Assembly: GCF_000227115.2 (NCBI RefSeq)
Contig: NC_016479.1
Span: 1-64,000, forward strand
DNA: 64,000 nt
Origin: Naumovozyma dairenensis CBS 421
Lineage: Eukaryota; Ascomycota; Saccharomycetes; Saccharomycetales; Saccharomycetaceae
Direction: 5' to 3'
Shown piece by piece: positions 1 through 8,372 of this stretch. A model generated the notes under the pieces. That model ran no database searches. It was given only the letters and a program-made list of their open reading frames with translations, and had not been told where the DNA came from. Position numbers and translations under genes: made by a program. Numbering within the stretch: the stretch's first letter is position 1; every line of letters starts with the position of its first letter.

Positions 1-1
1 C

Positions 2-739
2 GAGAAACCCTACGAATTATTATTTGTAGATGGAAGAGATGATAGGTTGTATGAGGTGTCAGAGGAGCCGGAGATTCAAGAAGAAAAGGAAGATATTGAG
101 ACTGTCACTTTACCACAATTACCACCGCTAAAACAGAGCGCAAACACAAACGCAAACGCAAACGAAACTGAAATTAATGGGCTTGCAATCTTCCGTCCAA
201 AGGAGAATATTGAGTTAGAAGACATTACGAAGGAGGTTAAAGAGGTGATTCCATCGCAGGATCATGGAAAAGACAAACCTATTGCTATAAACAATCCCAA
301 ACAGAGACGTGAGGTCAAACCAGAACCTCAATTAAAGGAGATCGCACCGAACAAGGTCGGCACAACCGAAAAGAAACGAAATGTCTCGTTTTTCCGTAAG
401 TTCTCCAATAATTCCGCCACAATAAAAGGTTACGATCACGAGATATATGTTAACATAGGATCCCGACAGTTGTATACTGGATTGAGAAAGTTGTTGGAAG
501 GATGGACACAGTATGGATTAAAAGACGTGAGGTCAGACAATACCGCAATGAAGATTACCGGGAAATTAGCTAATGACAATATACTTTCGTTAAGGTCTAC
601 ACTGTTCGAACTACTGGTAGAGCCTAAGGGATCCAAGTATAGTCTGATTGGGTTTACAAAAGTGCAAGGATCTAGTAAAGTTGTGAGACGGTTATTTACT
701 GAAATCGAAAAAGTATTAAATAAAGAGGGTGTTTTATAA
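2..739 (+). CDS. Nim1-family septin-associated protein kinase, C-terminal fragment (KA1 domain; Gin4/Kcc4/Hsl1 type)
   Basis: The frame is open from base 2, so this is the 3' end of a larger gene cut by the window; 245 residues are visible. The first half is acidic and low in complexity, with a short Asn/Ala/Thr run. The last ~105 residues (about 430-735) form a compact conserved block beginning YDHEIYVNIG and containing NDNILSLRSTLFELLV, which reads like the lipid-binding KA1 domain that ends the bud-neck kinases Gin4, Kcc4 and Hsl1. Those kinases link septin assembly to Swe1 control. The kinase domain itself is outside the window, so the paralogue cannot be fixed. In S. cerevisiae none of these genes lies beside the mating cassettes, so a rearrangement is implied. 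It ends only 43 bp from the convergent alpha1 gene. Confidence 0.75.
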   Translation, partial: EKPYELLFVDGRDDRLYEVSEEPEIQEEKEDIETVTLPQLPPLKQSANTNANANETEINGLAIFRPKENIELEDITKEVKEVIPSQDHGKDKPIAINNPKQRREVKPEPQLKEIAPNKVGTTEKKRNVSFFRKFSNNSATIKGYDHEIYVNIGSRQLYTGLRKLLEGWTQYGLKDVRSDNTAMKITGKLANDNILSLRSTLFELLVEPKGSKYSLIGFTKVQGSSKVVRRLFTEIEKVLNKEGVL

Positions 740-858
740 AAAGTGTATGTATATATAAAAAAAACTGGACAGTTTATTGCTCTTACGGTGTGAACAGAGA
801 AACCACTTTGCAAATACCCGTCCCATCCTCACAGATACCCCCCTCATGCCCTATTGCA

Positions 859-871
859 TTACACTGTTGCG
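859..871 (-). other. HO endonuclease recognition-like core inside alpha1 (Y/Z boundary position)
   Basis: The minus strand reads CGCAACAGTGTAA in the codons for FAQQ-C-N. The S. cerevisiae HO core at the same alpha1 codons is CGCAACAGTATAA, encoding FAQQYN. One base differs, turning the conserved Tyr codon TAT into TGT (Cys). The position within alpha1 matches the Y/Z junction used in mating-type switching. Whether an HO enzyme exists in this organism or would cut here cannot be told from the window. Confidence 0.55.
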
Positions 872-1105
872 CGAATTGGTCCCAAAGTAATTGATCGGTT
901 TCATGTGCGTTCCATAGTTTTGATAAAAGAGGTGAGAGAAGACTTTGCTTAAGGCCTTTACCGTACTGTGAATAGTAAGATCTGAAAAGCATAAATCCAT
1001 TTATTGACTTAGCGTAACATCTTGACTGATACGGTCTTAGGATACTCTCTTTTTGAAAGTAAGTGAGTCTTGTTGTTGGATTATGTTCGAAATTTATGGA
1101 ATCCA

Positions 1106-1151
1106 GGAACCATTTTGGTGGTGGTGGAACCATTTTGGTGGTGGTGGAACC
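1106..1151. repeat. 20-bp perfect tandem duplication in alpha1
   Basis: Two identical copies (1106-1125 and 1126-1145) of a 20-bp unit, plus a 6-bp partial third (1146-1151). On the coding strand the unit is GGTTCCACCACCACCAAAAT. It encodes the Pro-Lys-Trp-Phe segment in two different frames and causes the alpha1 frameshift. Confidence 0.95.
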
Positions 1152-1435
1152 ACCACCGGCTTCTTCTTTTGAACTATAATATTGAAACATGTGGCATCTC
1201 TTAATGATTTAGCTTGGCTTCTTCTTTTAATATGGCGAATATCTTTCTTTTTAATTCTAAATAAAGGCGTGGTTGCCATTTTGTTGCTGAAAGTTTGGGT
1301 AGACATTTTTGGTTGGTTGATTTATTTATTTATTTATGCAGTTGATAGGATTTCATATAGCAAGTATATATATATATTTTTCTATATTAAAAAAATATAG
1401 AAGAATCTGAAACAATTAATATTTTGAATATTGCC

Positions 1436-1455
1436 TGATGTAATTCTTTACATGA
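1436..1455. promoter_or_regulatory. a1-alpha2 haploid-specific-gene operator in the alpha1/alpha2 promoter
   Basis: The sequence TGATGTAATTCTTTACATGA fits the a1-alpha2 operator consensus (TGATGTA, seven-base spacer with the expected T and W positions, ACATGA). It lies in the 277-bp divergent promoter between alpha1 and alpha2. In S. cerevisiae a1-alpha2 represses MATalpha1 in diploids through a site at the corresponding place. It is about 150 bp from the alpha2 ATG and 130 bp from the upstream alpha1 ATG. Confidence 0.75.
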
Positions 1456-1583
1456 AGGGGAAGAGCTCGTTACAAATTGAAAACCCATACATTATGAAAC
1501 AAGTTAACGACAATATAAAAAGAGAAAGGTATTTTCTGAACTAGCAAGAGGATAAAAACCAAAAAAGAGTGCGACCAAAAATA

Positions 1584-2219
1584 ATGAACAAGATAGCCAT
1601 TAGCGACCTTTTAAATCCACCCACTGCTGGTCCAGTGACCAGCAATTTAGATTCGATCAATAACCAATTAGTGACGATATGTTCCAAATTCCCAACTGCA
1701 AAAGAGAATGTAGATGGATCATACCAGATCCAACTACATAATATTGTTTCCTTTCTATCTACTTTGACGCAGTCTACCAACTTAACTTCAAAGGATTGTT
1801 CAAATATACAATTAACATATGAATTGTCCTCAATGCTAGGAAAGGTGCTTAAGGATATGGTTCTACTTAATGGAACAGAAGAAGTAGAGAAAAAGAAAGT
1901 CAAAGAAGAAGAAGAGTTGGAAACAAATTCAAAGTACGTATTTAATGTTATTACACAGGATATGATGATTCCTGAAAAGAATAAGCCGCATAGGGGACAC
2001 AGATTACCAAAGGAAAAAGTTAATCGGTTGGAACATTGGTATCTAGCACATATTCAAAAACCGTATTTAGATTCGAAGAATTTAAAAGTGCTTATGGAAG
2101 AAACTAAATTATCAAAAGTACAAATCAAGAACTGGATCTCTAACAGGAGGAGGAAAGAAAAATTATTGTCAATATCACCTGATATTGTTGAAATAATAAA
2201 TACCCAAAGTTGTCAATAA
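1584..2219 (+). CDS. MATALPHA2: Mating-type alpha2 homeodomain repressor
   Basis: An intact 211-residue protein (210 in S. cerevisiae). The ATG at 1584 gives the family N-terminus MNKIxIxDLLNP; an in-frame GTG upstream at 1569 is not a plausible start. The N-terminal half is the dimerisation/Tup1-interacting region. The flexible linker before the homeodomain holds VFNVITQDM, the Mcm1-contact segment. The TALE-type homeodomain covers about residues 132-193, with the recognition helix IKNWISNRRRKEK keeping Trp, Asn and Arg at the DNA-contact positions. Alpha2 represses a-specific genes with Mcm1 and haploid-specific genes with a1. It diverges from alpha1 and converges on a1. No frame damage is seen, in contrast to its two neighbours. 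Confidence 0.95.
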   Translation: MNKIAISDLLNPPTAGPVTSNLDSINNQLVTICSKFPTAKENVDGSYQIQLHNIVSFLSTLTQSTNLTSKDCSNIQLTYELSSMLGKVLKDMVLLNGTEEVEKKKVKEEEELETNSKYVFNVITQDMMIPEKNKPHRGHRLPKEKVNRLEHWYLAHIQKPYLDSKNLKVLMEETKLSKVQIKNWISNRRRKEKLLSISPDIVEIINTQSCQ

Positions 2220-2607
2220 TAATAAACAAGAGTATATACTTAAATAAGTAATGTTTACTTTTACAAAGAAATAAATCTGAAGCAATCAAACATACCCACA
2301 CTCTGACTTGCAATGCTGACATTCCACAGGATTTTGCAACAAATTCCCTTTCTTTCGTATTCAACCACGGCTTTTTCTGGAAAATATTTTCTAACAATAG
2401 TTTATTCTCCTTGGAGATAGGCGACCTTGATCTATAGTACAAGTAATTCTCATACACCTGTTTAAGAAGTAAACTCTTCTTAAACAAACTAAGCGACGAA
2501 TTCAGAATATCCTACTTCTTGTGGTTAGTCATCTTGAAATACTGCAAGAGGGTTACCGAACTTAAACATACCTGTGAAGTTTCGTTGAAACTATCTTGTA
2601 ATAACAT
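2140..2607 (-). CDS. MATA1: Mating-type a1 homeodomain gene, exons 1-2 recognisable, third exon apparently missing
   Basis: Exon 1 (2607-2572) encodes 12 residues. A 60-nt intron (2571-2512) follows with donor GTATGT, branch-like GACTAAC and acceptor TAG. Exon 2 (2511-2296) encodes 72 residues including the a1 homeodomain from SPISKENKLLLENIF to LQVRVW. A second donor, GTATGT, begins at 2295, exactly where the second intron of S. cerevisiae a1 starts. None of the possible acceptors downstream opens onto the expected F-x-N-x-R residues of the recognition helix. If unspliced, the frame runs on to a stop at 2140 with an unrelated hydrophobic tail, giving about 135 residues. The tail overlaps the alpha2 3' end in antisense. 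a1 needs those helix residues to bind DNA with alpha2, so function is doubtful. The intron structure is inferred from the sequence alone. Confidence 0.75.
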
Positions 2608-3214
2608 TGCAATGTATAATTGTTTATTGAGGAGGGGGGGTGAGCGGTGGTTGGATTGTATATTGATTGAGACGAGGGGATATACCCGCCTATTTGTATA
2701 ATAGATCTTTGCTACTTATAATAATTTTTCCAATCTGAATACGACCAGGTCATTATTACTGAAAGGGGAAAAATTGAAGTTTCTGGTACATTACGAACTT
2801 GAAACACGAAAACGCGTGAACACTACTCTCAACAACATGATATATATAGACAGTAAACATTACATGGTTAATGAACTGTCAAGCTATTCCTTATCATACA
2901 GGAGCTATACTAGAAGTAAATAGAGATAATATTTAAGAAATTGACATACATAGATGGGGGGACATACGGATTTATCTGATTGTATAATTCAAGTAAACAA
3001 AGATAACAATGCATAAAGGGATCATTGAACTTCGTTCCCATCAAAATACATATGAATGATAAAACTAAGGAGTTTTCTAACAATTTCATAGTAACTAACA
3101 CCCCGATACAATTGGGCAATAATAAACAATGGAATAGATTAGAGACGTTTTTGAGATTTTTCGAGGGTAGGAACAATGTTTACTTTTCCGTGTCTCTAGC
3201 ACCCCAATTTTTTT

Positions 3215-3237
3215 CCTTCGGAAAACTTTTCCGAAGG
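3215..3237. repeat. Perfect 11-bp inverted repeat with 1-base centre
   Basis: CCTTCGGAAAA, one base, then TTTTCCGAAGG. It contains CGG and CCG triplets in opposite orientation nine bases apart, a layout used by zinc-cluster (Zn2Cys6) factors. No adjacent gene is evident. Confidence 0.6.
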
Positions 3238-4173
3238 GACCACTATCTTTTGCATGTTGAGCATGTTTGGGTTGTGCAAAAAACCTCACTTTTTACGGAA
3301 TATTTATTCAAATACATAGCTTGTTATGGGATTGATCTAGTTGATATAAACCCACCGTAAGTTTATAGATATAAGGTAGGACTTGTATAAGATAAGTAGT
3401 TGTTAATAATATAAATAATAATTTAATTATCAGTTATTATAATGATTATAGTATAATTATAATTGTATAGCGATCAAGGATAACGAAAATCATACCAAGT
3501 ATATTATCCTCTTTGCTTAGTTTATATCATATATTTGAACGCATCAATAGATAAACTTGAATATTAAATAAGAAAAGTTTATCCAACGGTTGATCCATAC
3601 CTTGAAAAAAAATTCTTAAGCTTCTTCCTGTTCGCTGTTGCAGGAGCAAAAGTAAACAATAAATGGCCCATACATTCCTGTACTTAAAAATACATTATGA
3701 TATATGGGAGTAAGCTTCGTTGAGAATGTTAAATGGTTCTTATTTCCTTATGATTTACTTATATACTAATTGAGTGAATAAAGAACGTGCAACCTATGAA
3801 TGAATTTCCAACTACATATATAAAGCTTCATAGAATTTGTTGCCCACATTTAAAATTTTGTTTTTACATCAACAGAAAAGAATCAGATAAGAGGGTTTCT
3901 CTATAATACGAGGCTACATAACCGTATTTGTCAAACAATCATTAATTATACTAAAACAATAAGAAGTGCATGTTTATTCTATCATGAACGATTTGGAACA
4001 ATTGGAAAGATTTATCCTTCCTTCAATGGATAATTGACTATTATCTGTCTATCCATTGCTCTTTTGGTATTCTCTTGTTCTCATGTTCTCTTGTTTCCTT
4101 GTTCTCTTTTTTTGTAAGATTCCGAAGTCTTGCCTAACAGAAACTCATGTAACCGTCATTATAGGGATATCTA

Positions 4174-4174
<1 letters not shown>

Positions 4175-4207
<33 letters not shown>
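4175..4207. repeat. GTT trinucleotide microsatellite
   Basis: About eleven uninterrupted GTT/TTG units in the a1-CHA1 intergenic region. Confidence 0.85.
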
Positions 4208-4208
<1 letters not shown>

Positions 4209-4651
4209 GGCTTCGATACACATTATTTCTTGTTGGTAGTACACCTGTTTAAAGATTGAATGTGTTTCTTCTACATAGTTCATGACTAGCACTGCTGTTG
4301 TTTTAACCTGGATATGATTTTACAGAATGTATTCGAAGAGAAACGAGAATGAAAGAACGAATTAACGAACAAAGGAAAGCATTGCAAAACAAGATATCTG
4401 CCCAGAAGAATACTTAAAAAGCTTACTGCAAACAGCTGAAAAACGAAAAAGAGGATTCTTGTATATGTTCTTATCTACTAAATTAAAACTATGTATAAAA
4501 AATTATGATGGTAAAGACTTTATGTATCGAACAGGTACGATATGAAATGCGATGAAATGAAATGGAAAAGAAAAGGAAAAACTATTACAAATTCGTCAAA
4601 AAGACAAACAAAGAAAACCGTCAACTGCTGGATGGAATTTAAGATTCAACT

Positions 4652-5785
4652 TTAAGCACTAATGTCAATTGGAAAATGTTGAGTATTTTCAGTATCGATG
4701 AAATTTGGGATTGTTGATGATGATGAATCTAGGTTTTGTTTTTCATCCGCTTTCATATTCAATAATAATGACTCCAAATCATGAGTAGTATTTGAAGAGC
4801 CACCACATGCAATTACTAATATTATATCATCAGAGTTCAATTTATGACCCAATGATTTTTCTAGGATATCAGTATGATAAGCTAAATGAATTGAAGCACC
4901 ACAAGCAGGCTCTACGACCATGTTATAATCCTGAGTATATTTCAAGCAAGTTTCGATAACATTTTTATCTTCAATGACGACAGAACGAGTCTTATATTTT
5001 TGAGCATATTCAAAAGTCTTTTTAGAGATATTGGCAGTTCCTAAGGATGTAGCAATAGAAGTTATCTTTGAGAATTCGATTTGTTTATTCAATTTCAAAG
5101 AGGTATTGAAAACGTGACAACCTTTAGTTTCGACACCAACAATTGGAATTTTATCAGCTAAATTATATTTTTGTAAACCTTGGATGATACCATTATAAAG
5201 ACCACCTCCACCGACACTACAAACAATACCTTTCACTTTGTTGATGGGAATATTTTGATCATTCAATGAATCCATTATTTCATCGACCATAGTGGCATGA
5301 CCCTCCCAAATTAATGGGTTATCAAATGGATGAACATAAATGGGTTCAATATGATTTGTGTCAATTTTATTCATTATTGAATTTTTCAAAAACATGTCAG
5401 CTTCTTTCCAATGAGCACCATTAATAATGACGTTAGCACCTGTTGATTTAATCTTTTCAACCATTCTTTGCTTTGTCGCGGTAGGTACAACTACTGTACA
5501 TGGTAAAGATAATCTTTGACAAGCAGTAGCTGCAGCAAAACCTGCGTTCCCACCAGAACTCGCGAATACTTGTGGAGTTTTTTGACCTATTTTATTAATG
5601 TTCATTGCACTCTTTAAGATCAAATTCCCGATACCTCTACTTTTAAAACTTCCACTTGGCTGAAGACATTCATATTTGACGAAGAACTGTGGAGTGGCGG
5701 TGACAGATGCAGTAGCAGATGATTTAGCAACACTATTTTGGAAGAATTGGCGCAACAATGGAGTCTTGTTGTAAACAACGGACAT
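4652..5785 (-). CDS. CHA1: Catabolic L-serine/L-threonine deaminase
   Basis: PLP-dependent enzyme that converts serine to pyruvate and threonine to 2-oxobutyrate, releasing ammonia, so these amino acids can serve as nitrogen sources; in S. cerevisiae it is associated with the mitochondrial nucleoid. 377 residues (360 in S. cerevisiae). The start at 5785 gives the family N-terminus MSVVYNKTPLLRQFF. The frame is open to 5950, but that 55-residue hydrophobic extension has no family counterpart. The PLP lysine lies in SGSFKSRG; SSGGNAGFA and the phosphate-binding glycine loop SVGGGGLYNG are present, as is ACGGSSN near the C-terminus. The gene stands between the mating locus and VAC17, as HML-CHA1-VAC17 do in S. 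cerevisiae. Two matching dyads lie upstream. Confidence 0.96.
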   Translation of the reverse strand: MSVVYNKTPLLRQFFQNSVAKSSATASVTATPQFFVKYECLQPSGSFKSRGIGNLILKSAMNINKIGQKTPQVFASSGGNAGFAAATACQRLSLPCTVVVPTATKQRMVEKIKSTGANVIINGAHWKEADMFLKNSIMNKIDTNHIEPIYVHPFDNPLIWEGHATMVDEIMDSLNDQNIPINKVKGIVCSVGGGGLYNGIIQGLQKYNLADKIPIVGVETKGCHVFNTSLKLNKQIEFSKITSIATSLGTANISKKTFEYAQKYKTRSVVIEDKNVIETCLKYTQDYNMVVEPACGASIHLAYHTDILEKSLGHKLNSDDIILVIACGGSSNTTHDLESLLLNMKADEKQNLDSSSSTIPNFIDTENTQHFPIDISA

Positions 5786-6146
5786 TTTTGTTATGCTTGT
5801 TATTGTTATAATAAACGGATGATATGAAACAGTGAGCAGTAACAACAGCAGCAGGTAAAAAATGGAATGTATTGGGAATAAAGACAGAGATGCAAGGAAT
5901 AAAGAAAGAAATGAAAATAAAAAATGGATAATTACATAACCAATGGGCAAGACAACTCTTTTATATACATTATTTTTGCTTTCTTTCCTATAATCTCATG
6001 TAGGAGGCTATATATTGTATGTATCAACCAGCTAATATTTCCTATCTTAATCCATCATTCAAGAACGATATTGTCTCATGGGTGAGTTGAGTAAGTACTA
6101 CTCTATTGTAGTGTACTTGTAGTGATGTGATGGAGATATATACTAT

Positions 6147-6166
6147 GGTGGAATTCAAACTCCACC
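6147..6166. promoter_or_regulatory. Dyad element 1 upstream of CHA1
   Basis: A 20-bp dyad with arms GGTGGA and TCCACC separated by 8 bp, 17 of 20 bases identical to element 2. The outer flanks extend the pairing to CTATGGTGGA/TCCACCATAG. It lies about 360 bp upstream of the CHA1 ATG. CHA1 in S. cerevisiae is induced by serine/threonine through Cha4 at two upstream sites; matching these to Cha4 is inference. Confidence 0.5.
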
Positions 6167-6251
6167 ATAGAATAGTATAAGATAGCCGCCGATGGGCCTT
6201 TTCCTTCAAATGCCGTATTGTTTACGGTTTATGTTTACAGTTTTGTTAACA

Positions 6252-6271
6252 GGTGGAATTACAATTCCACC
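6252..6271. promoter_or_regulatory. Dyad element 2 upstream of CHA1
   Basis: Second copy of the same dyad, with longer arms (GGTGGAATT / AATTCCACC). It is centred 105 bp from element 1, about ten helical turns. It lies between CHA1 (minus) and VAC17 (plus), about 470 bp from CHA1. Confidence 0.5.
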
Positions 6272-6575
6272 ACATCATCTATCTGTCTACCCATCGCTTA
6301 GCCCGCGAGTAGCAAGAAGACTTTCGAATAATCTACCCGTATGCTATTTCAAGGGTAGCAGACCAGTGATGGCAACAAGTGAAGACGGACTATACTAAAG
6401 TGTACTGGACCGCCTTTGCGCATACATAAAAGTGAAAAATTATTATGAAGTTAGATACAGATATGCAAGCAGACCCCGGATAAGACAATACTGTCAAGGA
6501 TCATATATTATCTCACAGCAACAATAGATAAGGTAATACTACTTCTCCAAAATACAATATAATATAAACCTTATC

Positions 6576-6611
6576 CATAAACATAAACATAAACATAAAC
6601 ATAAACATAAA
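6576..6611. repeat. CATAAA hexanucleotide repeat, six copies
   Basis: Six perfect CATAAA units just upstream of the VAC17 start, in its promoter or 5' UTR. Confidence 0.9.
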
Positions 6612-6693
6612 AATTCCTCGAAAGGTAAACAACAATTTTTTTGTCCATTTGTCAAGTAACCACCCCATCCAGTCGTAATCGCTCCATTTATCC

Positions 6694-8130
6694 ATGTCAA
6701 CAACATTACAAGATATAACAGAAAGATTACTTATCCGGTCACAAGAAGCTATATTACAATTAGATTTATGGATACAACGTGAGAAAAAACAGCAAGAGTT
6801 ATCAACATTAAACAATAGTAACAATATTACATATGATCACGTTGATAATCAACAGTATAACGTCTATTTGGCTCAATTGAACTCATTGATTGTTAGAGTT
6901 CAATATATTAGAGATAAATTCTTACACAATATCAATCAATTGGATTCCACTCAAGATGAACAGAAATATATCGAAAATCTAGTATATGAATTTAAACAAA
7001 TTACTTTGAAATTAAATGATTTATCGAAAAAAAATAAAACTACATCTTCTTCAGAAAATTCTTCCAAAACCGCTTCCTCTAAAAGTAGTATGGAATCATT
7101 TGAACCAAAACCTTTAAAAATTATAAAGAGAACAAAAAATGACCAAAAAGTAAGCAATACTATTAATAATGATCACGATCTCATTATGCAAGATGAAAAC
7201 TTACAGCGCCCAAATTCTTTACCATCTTCTCCCATTGAGAAATCTTCATATGTCACAATATCTCAAAATGAACAAAACCTTAGATTAATGAAATCTCAGG
7301 ATTTCTCTACCAAAAAAAATACATCACGCAATACTAATTACAATACTATTAGAAAATTTGAAAATGACACTATAAATCAATTCTTTAAATCTCAACAAAG
7401 GTTATCCATCGGAATATTCGACAACGATGATGATAACATCTATAGTACAAATATGGGAACGGCAACAAGAATAACTGGTGAATACCTGACTGACAATAAT
7501 TCTGATCAAGCTACTGTAATTTCTCAAGGAACAATCAAAAGAAATGATGACGATTTTACCCCTCTTCGACGTTATAATTCTCATGAAAGTATATTATCTC
7601 AAAAGATCTCATCGACACCTTTAATTGATAACAATAATAATTTAACTTTCAACTCAAAATTACCATTATATAGCTCAATAAGGAGACCATCTATGCAAAG
7701 TATCCATGTTACTTCAAACCCAATCTTTGCAAGAAGTTCACAAGGCAAAACTTCAAAAGATTTACTATCATCATTTGTTACATCTTCGATTCCAAGAAAT
7801 AATAATCGTAATATCCAGACTCGTACTAAGACAAGAACACAATCAAGAAGGAACAATCAATTGAGAGACCATACAATAAATCAAACGTCAACTTCATCAT
7901 TTTTCGGAAATTGGAACTTTTTAAATCGTTTTAATATGATAACATCAGAAACGAATACAACAACTAATAGGAAAAGAAACTATAACATACCCCTTGTCAA
8001 TCAATCAAGGGCACATAATATTGATGTTAATGACACTATGGATTCAATATCAATTAAAGAACCTGTCTATGATAATACGATATCATTAGATGATTTAGAA
8101 GATGCACTCAATACTGAGTTACTCCTTTAA
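6694..8130 (+). CDS. VAC17: Vacuole-specific Myo2 adaptor
   Basis: Links the vacuole (through Vac8) to the myosin V Myo2 so the vacuole is carried into the bud; it is degraded in the bud to end transport. 478 residues (423 in S. cerevisiae). The N-terminus ITERLLIRSQEAILQLDLW and the C-terminus DDLEDALNTELL are the two most conserved blocks and both ends are intact. The N-terminal ~120 residues look alpha-helical and carry the Myo2-binding region. A middle SFEPKPLKIIKR block and PLRRYNSHESILS are recognisable. The rest is Ser/Asn/Thr-rich and disordered, where the family carries phosphorylation and PEST-like degradation sites. The order with CHA1 and MRC1 matches S. cerevisiae. Confidence 0.95.
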   Translation: MSTTLQDITERLLIRSQEAILQLDLWIQREKKQQELSTLNNSNNITYDHVDNQQYNVYLAQLNSLIVRVQYIRDKFLHNINQLDSTQDEQKYIENLVYEFKQITLKLNDLSKKNKTTSSSENSSKTASSKSSMESFEPKPLKIIKRTKNDQKVSNTINNDHDLIMQDENLQRPNSLPSSPIEKSSYVTISQNEQNLRLMKSQDFSTKKNTSRNTNYNTIRKFENDTINQFFKSQQRLSIGIFDNDDDNIYSTNMGTATRITGEYLTDNNSDQATVISQGTIKRNDDDFTPLRRYNSHESILSQKISSTPLIDNNNNLTFNSKLPLYSSIRRPSMQSIHVTSNPIFARSSQGKTSKDLLSSFVTSSIPRNNNRNIQTRTKTRTQSRRNNQLRDHTINQTSTSSFFGNWNFLNRFNMITSETNTTTNRKRNYNIPLVNQSRAHNIDVNDTMDSISIKEPVYDNTISLDDLEDALNTELLL

Positions 8131-8372
8131 AAACCAAATAATAATATACTGTTTCTGTGTTTGTTCTTCTATTCCTTTCCACCTGATTTGGAATGGGTTG
8201 TCACCTAGATATATATTTAACATAATATAATACTTGTAACTTTATTTTATAGAACTTCTAATAAAACACTACTTCCCATGTTCATATTAATAAGCATAAA
8301 GAACTTATAAATGTCTATAACTAATATATTGTTTTGTCTGGGTTATATATAGTAACCTTTAGATAAGAAAAA

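Larger units (their letters stand above)
783..1306 (-). pseudogene. MATALPHA1: Mating-type alpha1 (alpha-box) gene, frameshifted
   Basis: Alpha1 is the co-activator that works with Mcm1 to turn on alpha-specific genes. Two overlapping minus-strand frames each hold half of it. The 5' half (1306 down to about 1150) ends in ATCFNIIVQKKK, matching the N-terminal CFNII block of alpha1. The 3' half holds the alpha-box signature KSINGFMLFRSYYSQYGKG followed by WDQFAQQ. The frames are separated by a perfect tandem duplication of a 20-bp unit (1106-1145); 20 is not a multiple of three, so it shifts the frame. The total span of 524 nt less one unit is 504 nt, an exact multiple of three (167 residues against 175 in S. 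cerevisiae), so the duplication looks recent. A second in-frame ATG (1279) may be the true start. A sequencing or assembly error is the main alternative. The gene is convergent with the kinase on its left and divergent from alpha2. Confidence 0.85.
2608..4651. other. 2-kb intergenic region between a1 and CHA1, no supported gene
   Basis: AT-rich with no credible gene; the longest open frame (3025-3360, 111 codons) has no recognisable domain and overlaps open frames on the other strand. It holds a near-perfect 23-bp palindrome at 3215-3237 and a GTT microsatellite near 4175-4207. By analogy with HML this stretch could hold cassette flank and silencer sequences, but I could not identify silencer elements with confidence. 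Confidence 0.6.

Noticed and set aside
3025..3360. 111-codon plus-strand frame between a1 and CHA1
   Set aside because: No recognisable motif, overlapping frames on the other strand, and a large palindrome lies inside it.
5786..5950. 55-residue N-terminal extension of CHA1 with a hydrophobic stretch that looks like a signal sequence
   Set aside because: The family starts at MSVVYNKTP (5785); the upstream part is low-complexity sequence translated from the leader and has no counterpart.
6228..6238. TTTATGTTTA resembling the ARS consensus core
   Set aside because: Ten of eleven positions at best in AT-rich DNA; without flanking elements or replication data it is not enough to call an origin.
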